Of a DNA stretch of 42,196 bases, positions 31,811 to 41,971 are shown in pieces. The DNA lies in contig JAXHTF010000037.1 in NCBI GenBank assembly GCA_034211275.1, forward strand, positions 1-42,196, written 5' to 3'. Within the stretch, counting starts at the first letter, position 1, and each line of letters starts with the position of its first letter. The stretch is from Acidobacteriota bacterium. Its GTDB lineage: Bacteria > Acidobacteriota > Thermoanaerobaculia > Multivoradales > JAHZIX01. A program made the translations under genes and the position numbers. The notes under the pieces are model-generated. The model worked only from the letters and a program-made list of their open reading frames with translations, did no database searches and was not told the DNA's origin.

Positions 31811-34711
31811 ATGTCTTATAATAAAAAGCTCCGAAGGCTCCTTCTCGCTCTCCTCCTTAGTCTGCTGATGGCGCCCCAGAGCGCTCTCGCGCAAGGAGAA
31901 ACGGGCAACGTCTGCGTCCGCGACTATCGCGGCGGGGCGGTTTGTACCGCCAACGATGTACGAATCGAAGCTCTGACCGTGGTCTCGGTGGTCGAGGATT
32001 GCGTCAGCGGGGTTCCGGGGGAGACGGAGGTGGTCTTCGAGACCCTGGTTTCCTCCGATGGCTCGCCGGATCGCTATGACATCGGCCTCTTCCTGGCCCT
32101 CGACGGCGGGAGCGCCCGGGATGGCGACAATTGCTACCACGATTTCCTCGAGCCGCCCCTGACCACCACCCCGACCTACGGGGATGCCAACTCGGATACC
32201 GTTCCGGACATCACCGGCGGTCCGTGGTGGGACGACGACGGCGATTCCTGCGGCGATATCGAGTCCAGCACTCAGGTCTTCAAGACCCTGCCACCGCTGC
32301 GCTTCGCCTGCATCGATTCCGATGGCGACGGTAGTGCCGACGTCTCGGTGTGCACCAGCTGGGACAACAACTCCGGCAGTACCTGTACGACCGTGGTGGA
32401 TGCCTTTCCGGGAACCAACTCCAAGTGCAGCTGCACGGACCCGGACGATCCCGTAGAGCTGGGTATTCCGCCGGCGCCGGAGATCACCGTGGTGAAGGCT
32501 CCCGCCACCCAATCGGTGCCGCTGGGCGGAACTGCATCCTTCACCTTCACCGTCACCAGTCAGACCACGGTCACCAACGTGGTAGTGAGCGACAACCCAT
32601 CCTGCGACACCCTCGTCGGCCCCATGGGCGACACCAACAACGACTCGATCCTCACCCCCGACGAGACCTGGATCTACACCTGCGACATCAACAATGTGAT
32701 GGCGGGTTTCATGGATACGGTGACCGCCGCCGGTGACGGCCCGCTGGGGCCGGTGATGGATACGGATACGGCCACCGTGACGGTGGCGGAAGAACCGGCC
32801 ATCGGTCTCGCCAAGCGCGTGACCTCCTTCTCCGACGCCGGTGGTGGCCTCTTCGACATCGGTATCGAGATGGTGGTGGAGAACCTTGGGAACGTGGCGC
32901 TGTCCAACGTGCAGGTGACGGACGATCTGGACGCGACCTTCCCGGCACCGGTGACTTACAGCATTCAGGCCGGTCCTACGGCCAGCGGCACGTTGACGGG
33001 CAACGGCGGTTTCGACGGTAGTGCGGATCAGAATCTGCTCAACGCCGGTGCTTCGACCCTCGCCGTGGGCGCCAGCGGAACCATTGCCTTCACCGTACGG
33101 ATCAACCCCAACGGTGCTCCGGGACCGTTTTCCAACACCGCCACCGCCAGCGGCGAGAGCCCCGGCGGCGCGACCCCCACGGATGTCTCCGACGATGGAA
33201 CCGATCCGGACCCGGATGGCGACGGCACCGCCGACGAGCCGGGAGAGAACGACCCCACGCCCATCGACATCACCGAAGATCCCATCATCGGTGTCGCCAA
33301 GGAGCTGACCTCCATCACCGATGTGGGAGGCGGTCTCTTCGACGTGGCGTTCTCCTTCGTGGTGGAGAACCTGGGGAACGTGGCGCTGTCCAACGTGCAG
33401 GTGACGGACGACCTGGACGCGACCTTCCCGGCGCCGGTGACCTACAGCATCCAGGTGGCCCCGGCGGCTACTGGCACGCTGACGGCCAACGCCGGTTTCA
33501 ACGGCAGCGGGGATCAGAACCTGCTCAACGCCGGTGCCTCGACCCTGGCCATCGGCGCCAGTGCCACCATCACGGTGACGGTGCGCATCGACCCCAACGG
33601 GGCTTCGGGACCGTTCCAGAACACCGCAACGGCGAGCGGCGACAGCCCCGGCGGCGCGACCCCAACGGACGTCTCCGACGACGGCACGGACCCGGATCCC
33701 AACGGGGACGGCGATCCCGGCGGCGCGGATGAGGACGATCCGACGACGGTGACCATCACGGAGAATCCGGTGATCGGCGTCGCCAAGGTGGTGACGTCGG
33801 TGACGGACGCCGGCGGTGGCCTCTTCGACGTGGCGTTCTCCTTCGTGGTGGAGAACCTGGGCAACGTGGATCTCTCCAATGTGCAGGTGACGGACGACCT
33901 GGACACCACCTTCCCGGCGCCGGTGACCTACAGCATTCAGGTGGCCCCGGCGGCTACCGGTACGCTGACGGCCAATGCCGGTTTCAACGGCAGCGGCGAC
34001 CCGAACCTGCTCAACGCGGGAGCTTCGACGCTGGCGGTGGGAGCTTCGGCGACCATCACGGTGACGGTGCGCATCGACCCCAACGGGGCCACCGGACCGT
34101 TCTTCAACCAGGCGACGGCGAGCGGCGAGAGCCCCGGCGGCACGCCGACCCAGGACGTCTCCGACGACGGTACGGACCCGGATCCGGGAGGCAACGGTGA
34201 TCCCAGCGATCCCGGTGAGGACGATCCCACCTCGGTGGACATCCCGGTGGTGGGTTCCCCGGCTCTCGAATTGATCAAGACGGGCCTGTTCAACGACGAG
34301 AACGGCGACGGTGTGGCCCAGGTGGGCGAGACCATTACCTACTTCTTCGAAGTGACGAACATCGGGACGGTGGATCTCTCCAACGTCACCGTCAGCGACC
34401 CGCTGGTGACGCCCATCAACTGCCCCGGCGGGCAGCCCATCGCCACCCTGTCGGTGAGCGAGACGGTGGTCTGTGATGGGACCTACGTTCTCGAACAGGC
34501 GGACATCGACGCCGGCGAAGTGGTCAACGTCGCCACCGCCGACGGGATGACTCCTACCGGCGGGCAGGTCACCGATACCGATACCGTGACCCTGCCGCTG
34601 CCGCTCGTTGCCATCCCGACCCTGTCGCCGATGGGCCTGGCCGCTTTGGTGCTGCTGCTGGTGGGCGGGGGGCTAGTGGTGCTGCGCCGTTCGGCACACC
34701 GCCTCGGCTGA
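31811..34711 (+). CDS. IPTL-CTERM surface protein with tandem DUF11 repeats
   Basis: 966 aa. A signal peptide ends at SALAQ. Residues about 28-210 are a Cys-rich Asp/Gly domain (DGDNCYHDF, WDDDGDSCGD, SDGDGSADVSVCTSWD) that looks calcium-binding. A first DUF11-like module (about 225-325) leads into three nearly identical 162-aa modules and a final DUF11 module (ALELIKTGLFNDENGDGVAQVGE). The C-terminus is an IPTL-CTERM sorting tail: AIPTLSPMG, a hydrophobic helix, then a basic LRRSAHR. Such proteins are processed by exosortase/archaeosortase-type enzymes and delivered to the surface. It has its own promoter and terminator. Confidence 0.9.
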   Translation: MSYNKKLRRLLLALLLSLLMAPQSALAQGETGNVCVRDYRGGAVCTANDVRIEALTVVSVVEDCVSGVPGETEVVFETLVSSDGSPDRYDIGLFLALDGGSARDGDNCYHDFLEPPLTTTPTYGDANSDTVPDITGGPWWDDDGDSCGDIESSTQVFKTLPPLRFACIDSDGDGSADVSVCTSWDNNSGSTCTTVVDAFPGTNSKCSCTDPDDPVELGIPPAPEITVVKAPATQSVPLGGTASFTFTVTSQTTVTNVVVSDNPSCDTLVGPMGDTNNDSILTPDETWIYTCDINNVMAGFMDTVTAAGDGPLGPVMDTDTATVTVAEEPAIGLAKRVTSFSDAGGGLFDIGIEMVVENLGNVALSNVQVTDDLDATFPAPVTYSIQAGPTASGTLTGNGGFDGSADQNLLNAGASTLAVGASGTIAFTVRINPNGAPGPFSNTATASGESPGGATPTDVSDDGTDPDPDGDGTADEPGENDPTPIDITEDPIIGVAKELTSITDVGGGLFDVAFSFVVENLGNVALSNVQVTDDLDATFPAPVTYSIQVAPAATGTLTANAGFNGSGDQNLLNAGASTLAIGASATITVTVRIDPNGASGPFQNTATASGDSPGGATPTDVSDDGTDPDPNGDGDPGGADEDDPTTVTITENPVIGVAKVVTSVTDAGGGLFDVAFSFVVENLGNVDLSNVQVTDDLDTTFPAPVTYSIQVAPAATGTLTANAGFNGSGDPNLLNAGASTLAVGASATITVTVRIDPNGATGPFFNQATASGESPGGTPTQDVSDDGTDPDPGGNGDPSDPGEDDPTSVDIPVVGSPALELIKTGLFNDENGDGVAQVGETITYFFEVTNIGTVDLSNVTVSDPLVTPINCPGGQPIATLSVSETVVCDGTYVLEQADIDAGEVVNVATADGMTPTGGQVTDTDTVTLPLPLVAIPTLSPMGLAALVLLLVGGGLVVLRRSAHRLG
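32801..34258 (+). repeat. Three 486-bp tandem repeats within the IPTL-CTERM gene
   Basis: Units start at 32801, 33287 and 33773, exactly 486 bp (162 codons) apart, each opening with an IG(L/V)AK codon run. Long stretches such as the part encoding VENLGNVALSNVQVTDDLD are almost identical between units, suggesting recent duplication or gene conversion. Confidence 0.9.
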
Positions 34712-34738
34712 TCCGCCGGCGGATTCCGACGCTTCTGC

Positions 34739-34784
34739 AAGGGGCGGAGCTCGCTGCGTGCGGGCTTCGCCCTTTGTCTTTCTA
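34739..34784. terminator. Terminator after the IPTL-CTERM gene
   Basis: AAGGGGCGGAGC (34739-34750) pairs over 12 positions, two of them wobbles, with GCTTCGCCCTTT (34764-34775), followed by T-rich GTCTTTCT. It lies between convergent genes. Confidence 0.65.
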
Positions 34785-34826
34785 CTGGCTTTATCGAGGC
34801 TGCGGGGATTGCAAGGTCCGTCGATC

Positions 34827-36401
34827 TCAAGGAGCCCTGCGCTCCGGCGCGAGGAACGGCCGTTCTTCCCGATACTCCGTCAGTAGGCGCCGGAAGAGCT
34901 CTCGGGCCGGGTCCGCCGTTTCGCTGGGAAGGGCCGCCAGCAGGAGGTGCTCGCCCTCGGCCCGCAGCAGGGTCGGGCGCCGGGGCTCGAGGGATCGCTG
35001 CAGGGCGGCCTCGGCGCCGGCGGGATCCCCAGTTTCGGAACGGAGGACCCCGAGCAGGGCCCAGGCCTCGCCGTAGGAAGGCTCTAGCTCCACCGCCTTC
35101 TGCGCTGCCTTCAATGCGTTCTCTCGGTCGCCGTGCTGGCGGAGCACACCGGAAAGACCGAAGTGCACTCGGGGATTTTCCGGCTCGAGGCGCAGAGCCT
35201 CCAGGTAGGCGGCGGCGGCCCGTTCCAGATCGCCCACCTCCTGGAACGCGGCTCCCAGGTCCAGGAACGCCGGGGCCGGCCAGTCCCCGGCCTCCAGCGA
35301 GCGAACGAAGGAGGACTGAGCCAGCTCCCGCTCGCCGGTCAAGACCTGGGTCACGCCGAGATAAAAGTGGGGCCCCGAGCCCTGGGGGTCAGTGGCGAGG
35401 GCCTGCCGGACGGCGGCCTCGGCGGCCACCGCCTGGCCGCCCTGGAGGTAGAGGTCCGCCAGCTCCAGAGCCACGGCGGCATTGTCCGGGGCTAGATCGA
35501 GAGCCTGCCGGTAGGCGTCGATGGCCGCCGTCCGGTCGTCCCGCTGCAGATGGATGTGGGCCAAGTCCAGATAGGCCTGGACCGGCGGCGTGCCCTGGCG
35601 CCGGGCGCGTTCGAAGGCGTCGAGCTGATCCTGCAGGGTGGAGAGGTGCTGATGAAGATCGAGGAGGGCGGCACCGTCTTGCCGGTGTCCCAGAGCGTTC
35701 AAAACCTGACCGTAGCCGAGCAGCGTCGGCAGATGCCGTGGGTCGTCCGCCAGCGCCCGGGAGAAGGCCCGGGCGGATTCCTGGAGGTCGCCCCGGCGCC
35801 GATGGAGAAGGGCCAGCTCGGCGTAGGCGGCGGCGTCCTGCGCCTCGTCGGCGGCCTGCTGCAGGAAGGGGAGGGCTTCGTCGGTGCGGCCGAGGGCGGA
35901 GAGGTTGCGTCCCAGACCCGAGGTGCACAGGGCATCGTCGGGGAGGTCCCCTAGACAGGCCTCATATTGCAGCACCGCCTCGTCCAGGCGCCCGAGGCGG
36001 GTGTAGGCGGTGGCCAGGGCGCGGTGGCTTTCCCCGTGGTCGGGGAAGCGTTCCAGCTCCTCCTCGAAGGCAGCGGTGGCCCCCTCGTAGTCTTCCAGGG
36101 AAGCGCGGAAGACGCCCAGGTTGTAGTGCAGGCGGGGGCGGTTCGGATCGCGTTCGATCTCCTGCCGAAGACGCTCCAACCCTTCCTCGAAACGACCCTG
36201 GCGGTGCAGCTCGGCGGTCTCCCGCAGCAGTTCCCGGGTGGCGGCGTCGAGGGCGGGCCGGTTCGAAGAAGCCGGATCCGCCGCAGGCCGGGCCGAGTCT
36301 TCCGTCGTAGAGTCCGTGACTTTCGGCCCAGGGTCCGAGCAGCCGCTGAGCATCGTGGCGGGAGCGAGGGCCAGGACGACGACGACGAAGGCTTGCTTCA
36401 T
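34827..36401 (-). CDS. TPR-repeat lipoprotein
   Basis: 524 aa from ATG 36401. Lipoprotein signal FVVVVLALAPATMLSGC. From about residue 60 to the end it consists of roughly a dozen 34-residue TPR units (RPRLHYNLGVFRASLEDYEGA, AVALELADLYLQGGQAVAAEAAVRQAL), a scaffold for protein-protein contacts in the periplasm. It follows a CRTAC1-type gene, a pairing common in Acidobacteriota and Planctomycetes. The start region is unusual: an in-frame ATG at 36437 would add 12 residues before the signal peptide, and both sites sit in the 19-bp repeat relay at 36413-36488. Confidence 0.88.
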   Translation of the reverse strand: MKQAFVVVVLALAPATMLSGCSDPGPKVTDSTTEDSARPAADPASSNRPALDAATRELLRETAELHRQGRFEEGLERLRQEIERDPNRPRLHYNLGVFRASLEDYEGATAAFEEELERFPDHGESHRALATAYTRLGRLDEAVLQYEACLGDLPDDALCTSGLGRNLSALGRTDEALPFLQQAADEAQDAAAYAELALLHRRRGDLQESARAFSRALADDPRHLPTLLGYGQVLNALGHRQDGAALLDLHQHLSTLQDQLDAFERARRQGTPPVQAYLDLAHIHLQRDDRTAAIDAYRQALDLAPDNAAVALELADLYLQGGQAVAAEAAVRQALATDPQGSGPHFYLGVTQVLTGERELAQSSFVRSLEAGDWPAPAFLDLGAAFQEVGDLERAAAAYLEALRLEPENPRVHFGLSGVLRQHGDRENALKAAQKAVELEPSYGEAWALLGVLRSETGDPAGAEAALQRSLEPRRPTLLRAEGEHLLLAALPSETADPARELFRRLLTEYREERPFLAPERRAP

Positions 36402-36412
36402 CGGGTCGAGTG

Positions 36413-36488
36413 CTTCATGGAGTGTCCTGGTCTTCATGGAGTGTCCTGGTCTTCATGGGGTGTCCTGGTCTTCATGGGGTTTCTTGGC
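36413..36488. repeat. 19-bp tandem repeats carrying ribosome-binding site and start codon
   Basis: Three near-identical copies of CTTCATGGAGTGTCCTGGT (36413, 36432, 36451) plus a diverged fourth (36470). On the minus strand each unit gives AGGA, six bases, then ATGAAG. The ATGs lie at 36475, 36456, 36437 and 36418, each in a different frame from its neighbour because 19 is not a multiple of three. Confidence 0.9.
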
Positions 36489-38283
36489 GGATGGCCTGGA
36501 TCCCATTGTCTCCCAGCTCGGTGCCGTCCAGACGCTGAATCTCGCCTTCGGGCCAGCGGATCTCCAGGCTTTCGATGGCGGTCCTGTCACCCAATCCAAA
36601 GTGGACCCGCAGGTCCCCCTGGGAGAGATAACTCGAGCCGCTACGACTTTCCTCCACCAGCCGCCGGCCATCGGCGGTGGTGAGGGTGACCTTGGCGCCG
36701 ATGGCGTCGCGGCCTCCATGGCGGCTCTCCAAGGCCAGGATCAGCCCCGGCTTCCGGTCGCCGATGCGGTTCTCCAGCAGCACTGCCGGCTGGCCGCAGT
36801 GGGTGATCAATAGATCGAGATCGCCGTCGTTGTCCACATCCCCGGCGGCGGAGCCGCGGCCCACCCACCGGCGCTGGAAGTGGCTGCCGGCGCCGGGCCC
36901 GGCGGGGGAGAACCGCCCGCTGCCGTCGTTGACGAAGAGCTGATCCCGCTGGCCGTAGGAGAGGCTGGGCTTCTGCTCGGCGATATTGTCCAGGATGTGG
37001 CCGTTGGCGACGAAGAGGTCGAGATCGCTGTCGTTGTCGACGTCGAAGAAATTGCTGCCGAAGCCCACCTTGCGCAGCGACGGCGCGGCGAGGGCAGCCT
37101 GGGCGGTGGCGTCGAGGAAGAAACCGCCGCCTTGGTTGCGGTAGAGGGTGTTGGTCTCGAAGTCCAGATGGGCGGTGAAGAGATCGAAGCGGCCGTCGCC
37201 GTCGACGTCCCCGGCATCCACCCCCATGCCCGCCTCGGTGACCCCTTGATCGTTGAAGGCGGTGCCGGAGGCGACGCCCACCTCGCGAAACCGCAGCGTG
37301 CCGGGGCTGCTCTCGTTGGCGTAGAGGAAGTTGCGGGTCGAGTCGTTGCTGACGTAGATGTCGGCGTCGCCATCGTCGTCGAAATCCGTCCACACCACCC
37401 CAAGGCCCTTGGCGCTGGCGGCGTCCTGCGGGCCGAGGGCGGCGGTGGCGTCCTCGAAGCTCGGCGGGCCCTGGCAGCGGTTGCGGTAGAGCCGGTCCGG
37501 AACCCCGCGGTAGACGTCGGGGTGACAGTAGACGTGGAGGCCGTTCTCCTCGCAGCGCCGGTGGTTCTCCAGCGTGGCGTCCACATAGTTGACCACGTAG
37601 AGGTCCAGGCAGCCATCGCCGTCGGCGTCGGCGAAGGCGCAGCTCGCTCCCCACTGCGGATTGTCGATGCCGGCGGCCGCGGTGACGTCCACCAATCGCC
37701 GGCCGCCGTCGTTGCGGTACAGCCGGTCGGTGCTGTAGTGGGGGCCGTAGTGGGTGACATAGACGTCGGTGAAGCCGTCGTTGTCGACGTCACCGAAGCA
37801 CACCCCCATGCCGTAGCCTCTTCCGAAATCTGCGTTCTCCCCGGCCACCTCGTCGGTGACGTCGTCGAAGGCCAGCCCGCCGGTCTCCTCATCCGGACCC
37901 CGATTGCGGTAGATCCGATCCGGCCCCGGAGGCGTTCCCTCGAAGCCCGGCAGCGGCGCCCCCTGGACCAGGTAGAGATCGAGCCAGCCGTCGCCGTCGA
38001 GATCGAAGAAGCCACCTCCGGACCCCATGGTCTCCACCATGTACCGCTCCCCGCTGCCACCGTGGGAGTGCACGAAGTCGATGCCGGCAGCCGCGGTGAC
38101 GTCCACCAGCCATTCGCCGGTGCTCTCGGTTCCCGCTGACGCAACCTGCGCAGCCTCAGCCCTCTCGGTAGTCGGCTCGGTGGGCGGGTCCTGATGGGAT
38201 GGTACCTCCTGCGCGCAGCCTGCCAGGCACAACCAGCATGCGACGAGGACCAAGCCCCGCCAGTGACCAACCAAAGAGAGCAT
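36472..38283 (-). CDS. CRTAC1-type lipoprotein with VCBS/FG-GAP repeats and ASPIC/UnbV domain
   Basis: 603 aa. Lipobox CLAGC (Cys23). Repeated FG-GAP/VCBS calcium-binding motifs (FFDLDGDGWLDLYLV, FGDVDNDGFTDVYVTHYG, FADADGDGCLDLYVVNY, GDVDNDGDLDLLITHCG) form a seven-bladed propeller. The C-terminal 110 residues (VLLENRIGDRKPGLILALES, FGLGDRTAIESLEIRWPEG) are the ASPIC/UnbV domain. An extracytoplasmic role in polymer or protein binding is likely; no reaction is known. Its TGA overlaps the first repeat ATG (36472-36475), starting a relay to the TPR gene. Confidence 0.9.
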   Translation of the reverse strand: MLSLVGHWRGLVLVACWLCLAGCAQEVPSHQDPPTEPTTERAEAAQVASAGTESTGEWLVDVTAAAGIDFVHSHGGSGERYMVETMGSGGGFFDLDGDGWLDLYLVQGAPLPGFEGTPPGPDRIYRNRGPDEETGGLAFDDVTDEVAGENADFGRGYGMGVCFGDVDNDGFTDVYVTHYGPHYSTDRLYRNDGGRRLVDVTAAAGIDNPQWGASCAFADADGDGCLDLYVVNYVDATLENHRRCEENGLHVYCHPDVYRGVPDRLYRNRCQGPPSFEDATAALGPQDAASAKGLGVVWTDFDDDGDADIYVSNDSTRNFLYANESSPGTLRFREVGVASGTAFNDQGVTEAGMGVDAGDVDGDGRFDLFTAHLDFETNTLYRNQGGGFFLDATAQAALAAPSLRKVGFGSNFFDVDNDSDLDLFVANGHILDNIAEQKPSLSYGQRDQLFVNDGSGRFSPAGPGAGSHFQRRWVGRGSAAGDVDNDGDLDLLITHCGQPAVLLENRIGDRKPGLILALESRHGGRDAIGAKVTLTTADGRRLVEESRSGSSYLSQGDLRVHFGLGDRTAIESLEIRWPEGEIQRLDGTELGDNGIQAIRQETP

Positions 38284-38493
38284 GGGCGGATTTGATCACA
38301 GGGGAGGGACGGGCGGCCAGACTCGCCGGCGGTGTCCACCCCGCGGCCGGTCTCGGCTGGCGCACGAGGTTTTGGCCGGTCGCTGGCGCATTCTTCGGGC
38401 CCTTGACGCCTTTTGTTACTAGCTTGGCGTACTTTGCTAATGACGGCCTCTTTGGGAGACCCTATTCTGAAGATCAACCTGAGGAGGAAATCT
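38284..38493. other. Divergent promoter region
   Basis: About 210 bases between the VCBS lipoprotein gene (minus) and the dehydrogenase (plus). TTGACG at 38403 is a possible -35 but the best -10-like TACTTT is 21 bases away, too far. GAGGAGG at about 38481-38487 is a strong ribosome-binding site for the dehydrogenase. Confidence 0.35.
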
Positions 38494-39606
38494 ATGACCG
38501 ATACAGCCCAGAATACCGAGACCACCACCGCTTCGGGAGCCAAGAGCTTTGAGGCCCGCGCCTACGCCGCGGCCAGCGCCGAATCGCCCATGGCTCCGGC
38601 GAGCATCCCCCGCCGGACTCCGGGGCCGACGGACGTGCAGATGGAAATTCTCTTCTGCGGTGTCTGCCACTCCGATCTGCACCAGGTGCGGGACGAGTGG
38701 CAGAACGCCATGCCCACCGTCTACCCCTGCGTGCCGGGCCACGAGATCGTCGGCCGGGTGGTGGCGGTGGGCGAGGACGTGACGAAGTTCAAGGCCGGCG
38801 ACGTGGCGGCGGTGGGCTGCATGGTGGATTCCTGCCGCACCTGCGAGGCCTGCCAGGACGGTGAGGAGCAATTCTGCTCCGGCCCCTCCACCTTCACCTA
38901 CAACTCTCCCGATCCCCACCTGGAAGGGGTCACCTACGGTGGCTACTCCGAGAGCGTGGTGGTCGACCAGGACTTCGTGCTGCGGGTGCCGGAGGGCTTG
39001 GACCTGGCGGGGGTGGCGCCGCTGCTCTGCGCCGGCATCACCACCTACTCGCCGCTGCGCCATTGGGGCGTCGGCGAGGGCCAGAAGGTCGGCGTCGTGG
39101 GCCTCGGCGGTCTCGGTCACATGGCGGTGAAGTTTGCTCACGCCTTCGGTGCCCGGGTAGTGGTCTTCACCACTTCCCCGAGCAAGAAGGAGGACGCCTT
39201 GCGGCTCGGTGCCGACGAGGTGGTGATCTCCAAGAACGAGGAGGAGATGGCTCAGCACCAGGGGAGCTTCGACTTCATCCTCAACACCGTCTCCGCGGAG
39301 CACGACCTCAACCCCTATCTGGCGCAGCTCAAGCGCAACGGCACCCTGACCATGGTGGGCGCTCCGGAGACGCCGCTGCCGGTGAGCGTGTTCAGCGTCA
39401 TCTTCGGCCGCCGCCGTCTCGCCGGCTCCCTCATCGGCGGTATCGCCGAGACTCAGGAGATGCTCGACTTCTGCGGCGAGCACGGCATCACCGCCGACAT
39501 CGAGCTGATCCCTATGACGAAGATCAACGAGGCTTTCGACCGGCTGCTGAAGAGCGACGTCAAGTACCGCTTCGTCATCGACATGGCCAGCCTGCAGTCG
39601 GCCTGA
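38494..39606 (+). CDS. NAD(P)-dependent zinc alcohol dehydrogenase, CAD/YahK-like
   Basis: 370 aa. It reduces aldehydes to alcohols with NADPH, probably for aldehyde detoxification. CGVCHSDLHQ (55-64) and GHE (82-84) form the catalytic zinc site; C114, C117, C120 and C128 form the structural zinc site. GLGGLGHMAVKFAHAFGA is the cofactor-binding turn. KAGDVAAVGCMVDSC and the YGGYSE block place it with the cinnamyl-alcohol/YahK group. The start follows GAGGAGG. The first 18 residues are a Thr/Ala-rich leader not usual in the family. It precedes an AraC regulator and SDR. Confidence 0.92.
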   Translation: MTDTAQNTETTTASGAKSFEARAYAAASAESPMAPASIPRRTPGPTDVQMEILFCGVCHSDLHQVRDEWQNAMPTVYPCVPGHEIVGRVVAVGEDVTKFKAGDVAAVGCMVDSCRTCEACQDGEEQFCSGPSTFTYNSPDPHLEGVTYGGYSESVVVDQDFVLRVPEGLDLAGVAPLLCAGITTYSPLRHWGVGEGQKVGVVGLGGLGHMAVKFAHAFGARVVVFTTSPSKKEDALRLGADEVVISKNEEEMAQHQGSFDFILNTVSAEHDLNPYLAQLKRNGTLTMVGAPETPLPVSVFSVIFGRRRLAGSLIGGIAETQEMLDFCGEHGITADIELIPMTKINEAFDRLLKSDVKYRFVIDMASLQSA

Positions 39607-39644
39607 GGCGAAAAGCCCTCTCCAGGACGAACTAGCAACCCATC

Positions 39645-40969
<1,325 letters not shown>

Positions 40970-41058
40970 TTCCTAGCGAGCCCCAGCATCGAGCTCAATC
41001 CACAAGCCCAGAGAGCAAGCCCAGACACCAAGATCAGCACAGCAAGGAGTTGGAAGAT

Positions 41059-41760
41059 ATGGAATTTCAAGCAGCCAAGGCACTCATCACCGGCGGCAGC
41101 GAAGGCATTGGCAAGGCCATCGCCGCGGCGTTCAAGAACGAAGGAGCCGACGTAGTCATCACCGGCCGGCGGGGGGACGTGCTCGAGGCGGCGGCGGAAG
41201 AGATCGGGGTCGGTTGGAGCGTCGGGGACGTGGGTAAGGAAGACGACGCCGTGCGCACCGTTCGGGAGTTCGTCGACCAGCACGGACGCCTCGACATCCT
41301 GGTCAACAACGCCGGCTTCGGCGTCTTCGCGCCGCTGGTGGAGATGGAGCTGTCGGACCTGGAAGCGGTCTACCGCACCAACGTCTTCGGCGCTTTCCTG
41401 ATGGCGCGGGAAGCGGCCAAGGTCTTCGTTCGCCAGGAGTCGGGGAATCTGATCAACATCTCCTCGACCTCCGGCCTCAAAGGCGGCCGCGGCAGCACCG
41501 CCTATTCCTCATCCAAATTCGCTCTCCGCGGCATGACGGAATGCTGGCGCGACGAGCTCCGCCGGCACAATGTGCGGGTGATGTTGGTCAACCCCAGCGA
41601 GGTGCTCACGGACTTCGGTTCCAAGGCCGGCTATCAGCAGGAGGCCTCCCCCAAGAAGCTCCGCCCCCAAGAAATCGCCGACGCCATCGTCGGGGCGCTG
41701 AAGGTCGACGACCGGGGGTTCATCCCGGAGTTCTCGGTGTTTGCTACGAATCCGTTCTAG
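41059..41760 (+). CDS. Short-chain dehydrogenase/reductase (SDR, classical)
   Basis: 233 aa. NAD(P)-binding TGGSEGIG (11-18), NNAG (83-86), the Ser of INISSTSG and YSSSK (Tyr149, Lys153) form a complete classical SDR active site. It resembles 3-oxoacyl-ACP reductase/sepiapterin-type enzymes; the substrate is not clear. AAGGAG nine bases before ATG 41059 fixes the start. It lies 89 bp after the aldo/keto reductase remnant, in what looks like an aldehyde/ketone-handling operon with the AraC regulator. Confidence 0.92.
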   Translation: MEFQAAKALITGGSEGIGKAIAAAFKNEGADVVITGRRGDVLEAAAEEIGVGWSVGDVGKEDDAVRTVREFVDQHGRLDILVNNAGFGVFAPLVEMELSDLEAVYRTNVFGAFLMAREAAKVFVRQESGNLINISSTSGLKGGRGSTAYSSSKFALRGMTECWRDELRRHNVRVMLVNPSEVLTDFGSKAGYQQEASPKKLRPQEIADAIVGALKVDDRGFIPEFSVFATNPF

Positions 41761-41855
41761 CGTGCGACCGGCGCCGGGGCGGTGGTGAAGATTCTGGACC
41801 TTCTTTGCAGAGAGTCCAGCGCTTTCGTACCCTTTTGCTTATCGATTCATTCTGC

Positions 41856-41892
41856 GGGCTCTAGGGCTCTAGGGCTCTAGGGCTCTAGGGCT
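41856..41892. repeat. 8-bp tandem repeat, four full copies and a part
   Basis: GGGCTCTA is repeated at 41856, 41864, 41872 and 41880, followed by GGGCT. It lies in the otherwise featureless gap 41761-41971 between the SDR and the last gene. Confidence 0.9.
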
Positions 41893-41971
41893 TTCAGGCT
41901 CGAACACGCCCCTCGATCCGAGCCACGGTTTGGCGTGGTGTCGGGAGAATCAACGAGCTCAAGGAGGCATC

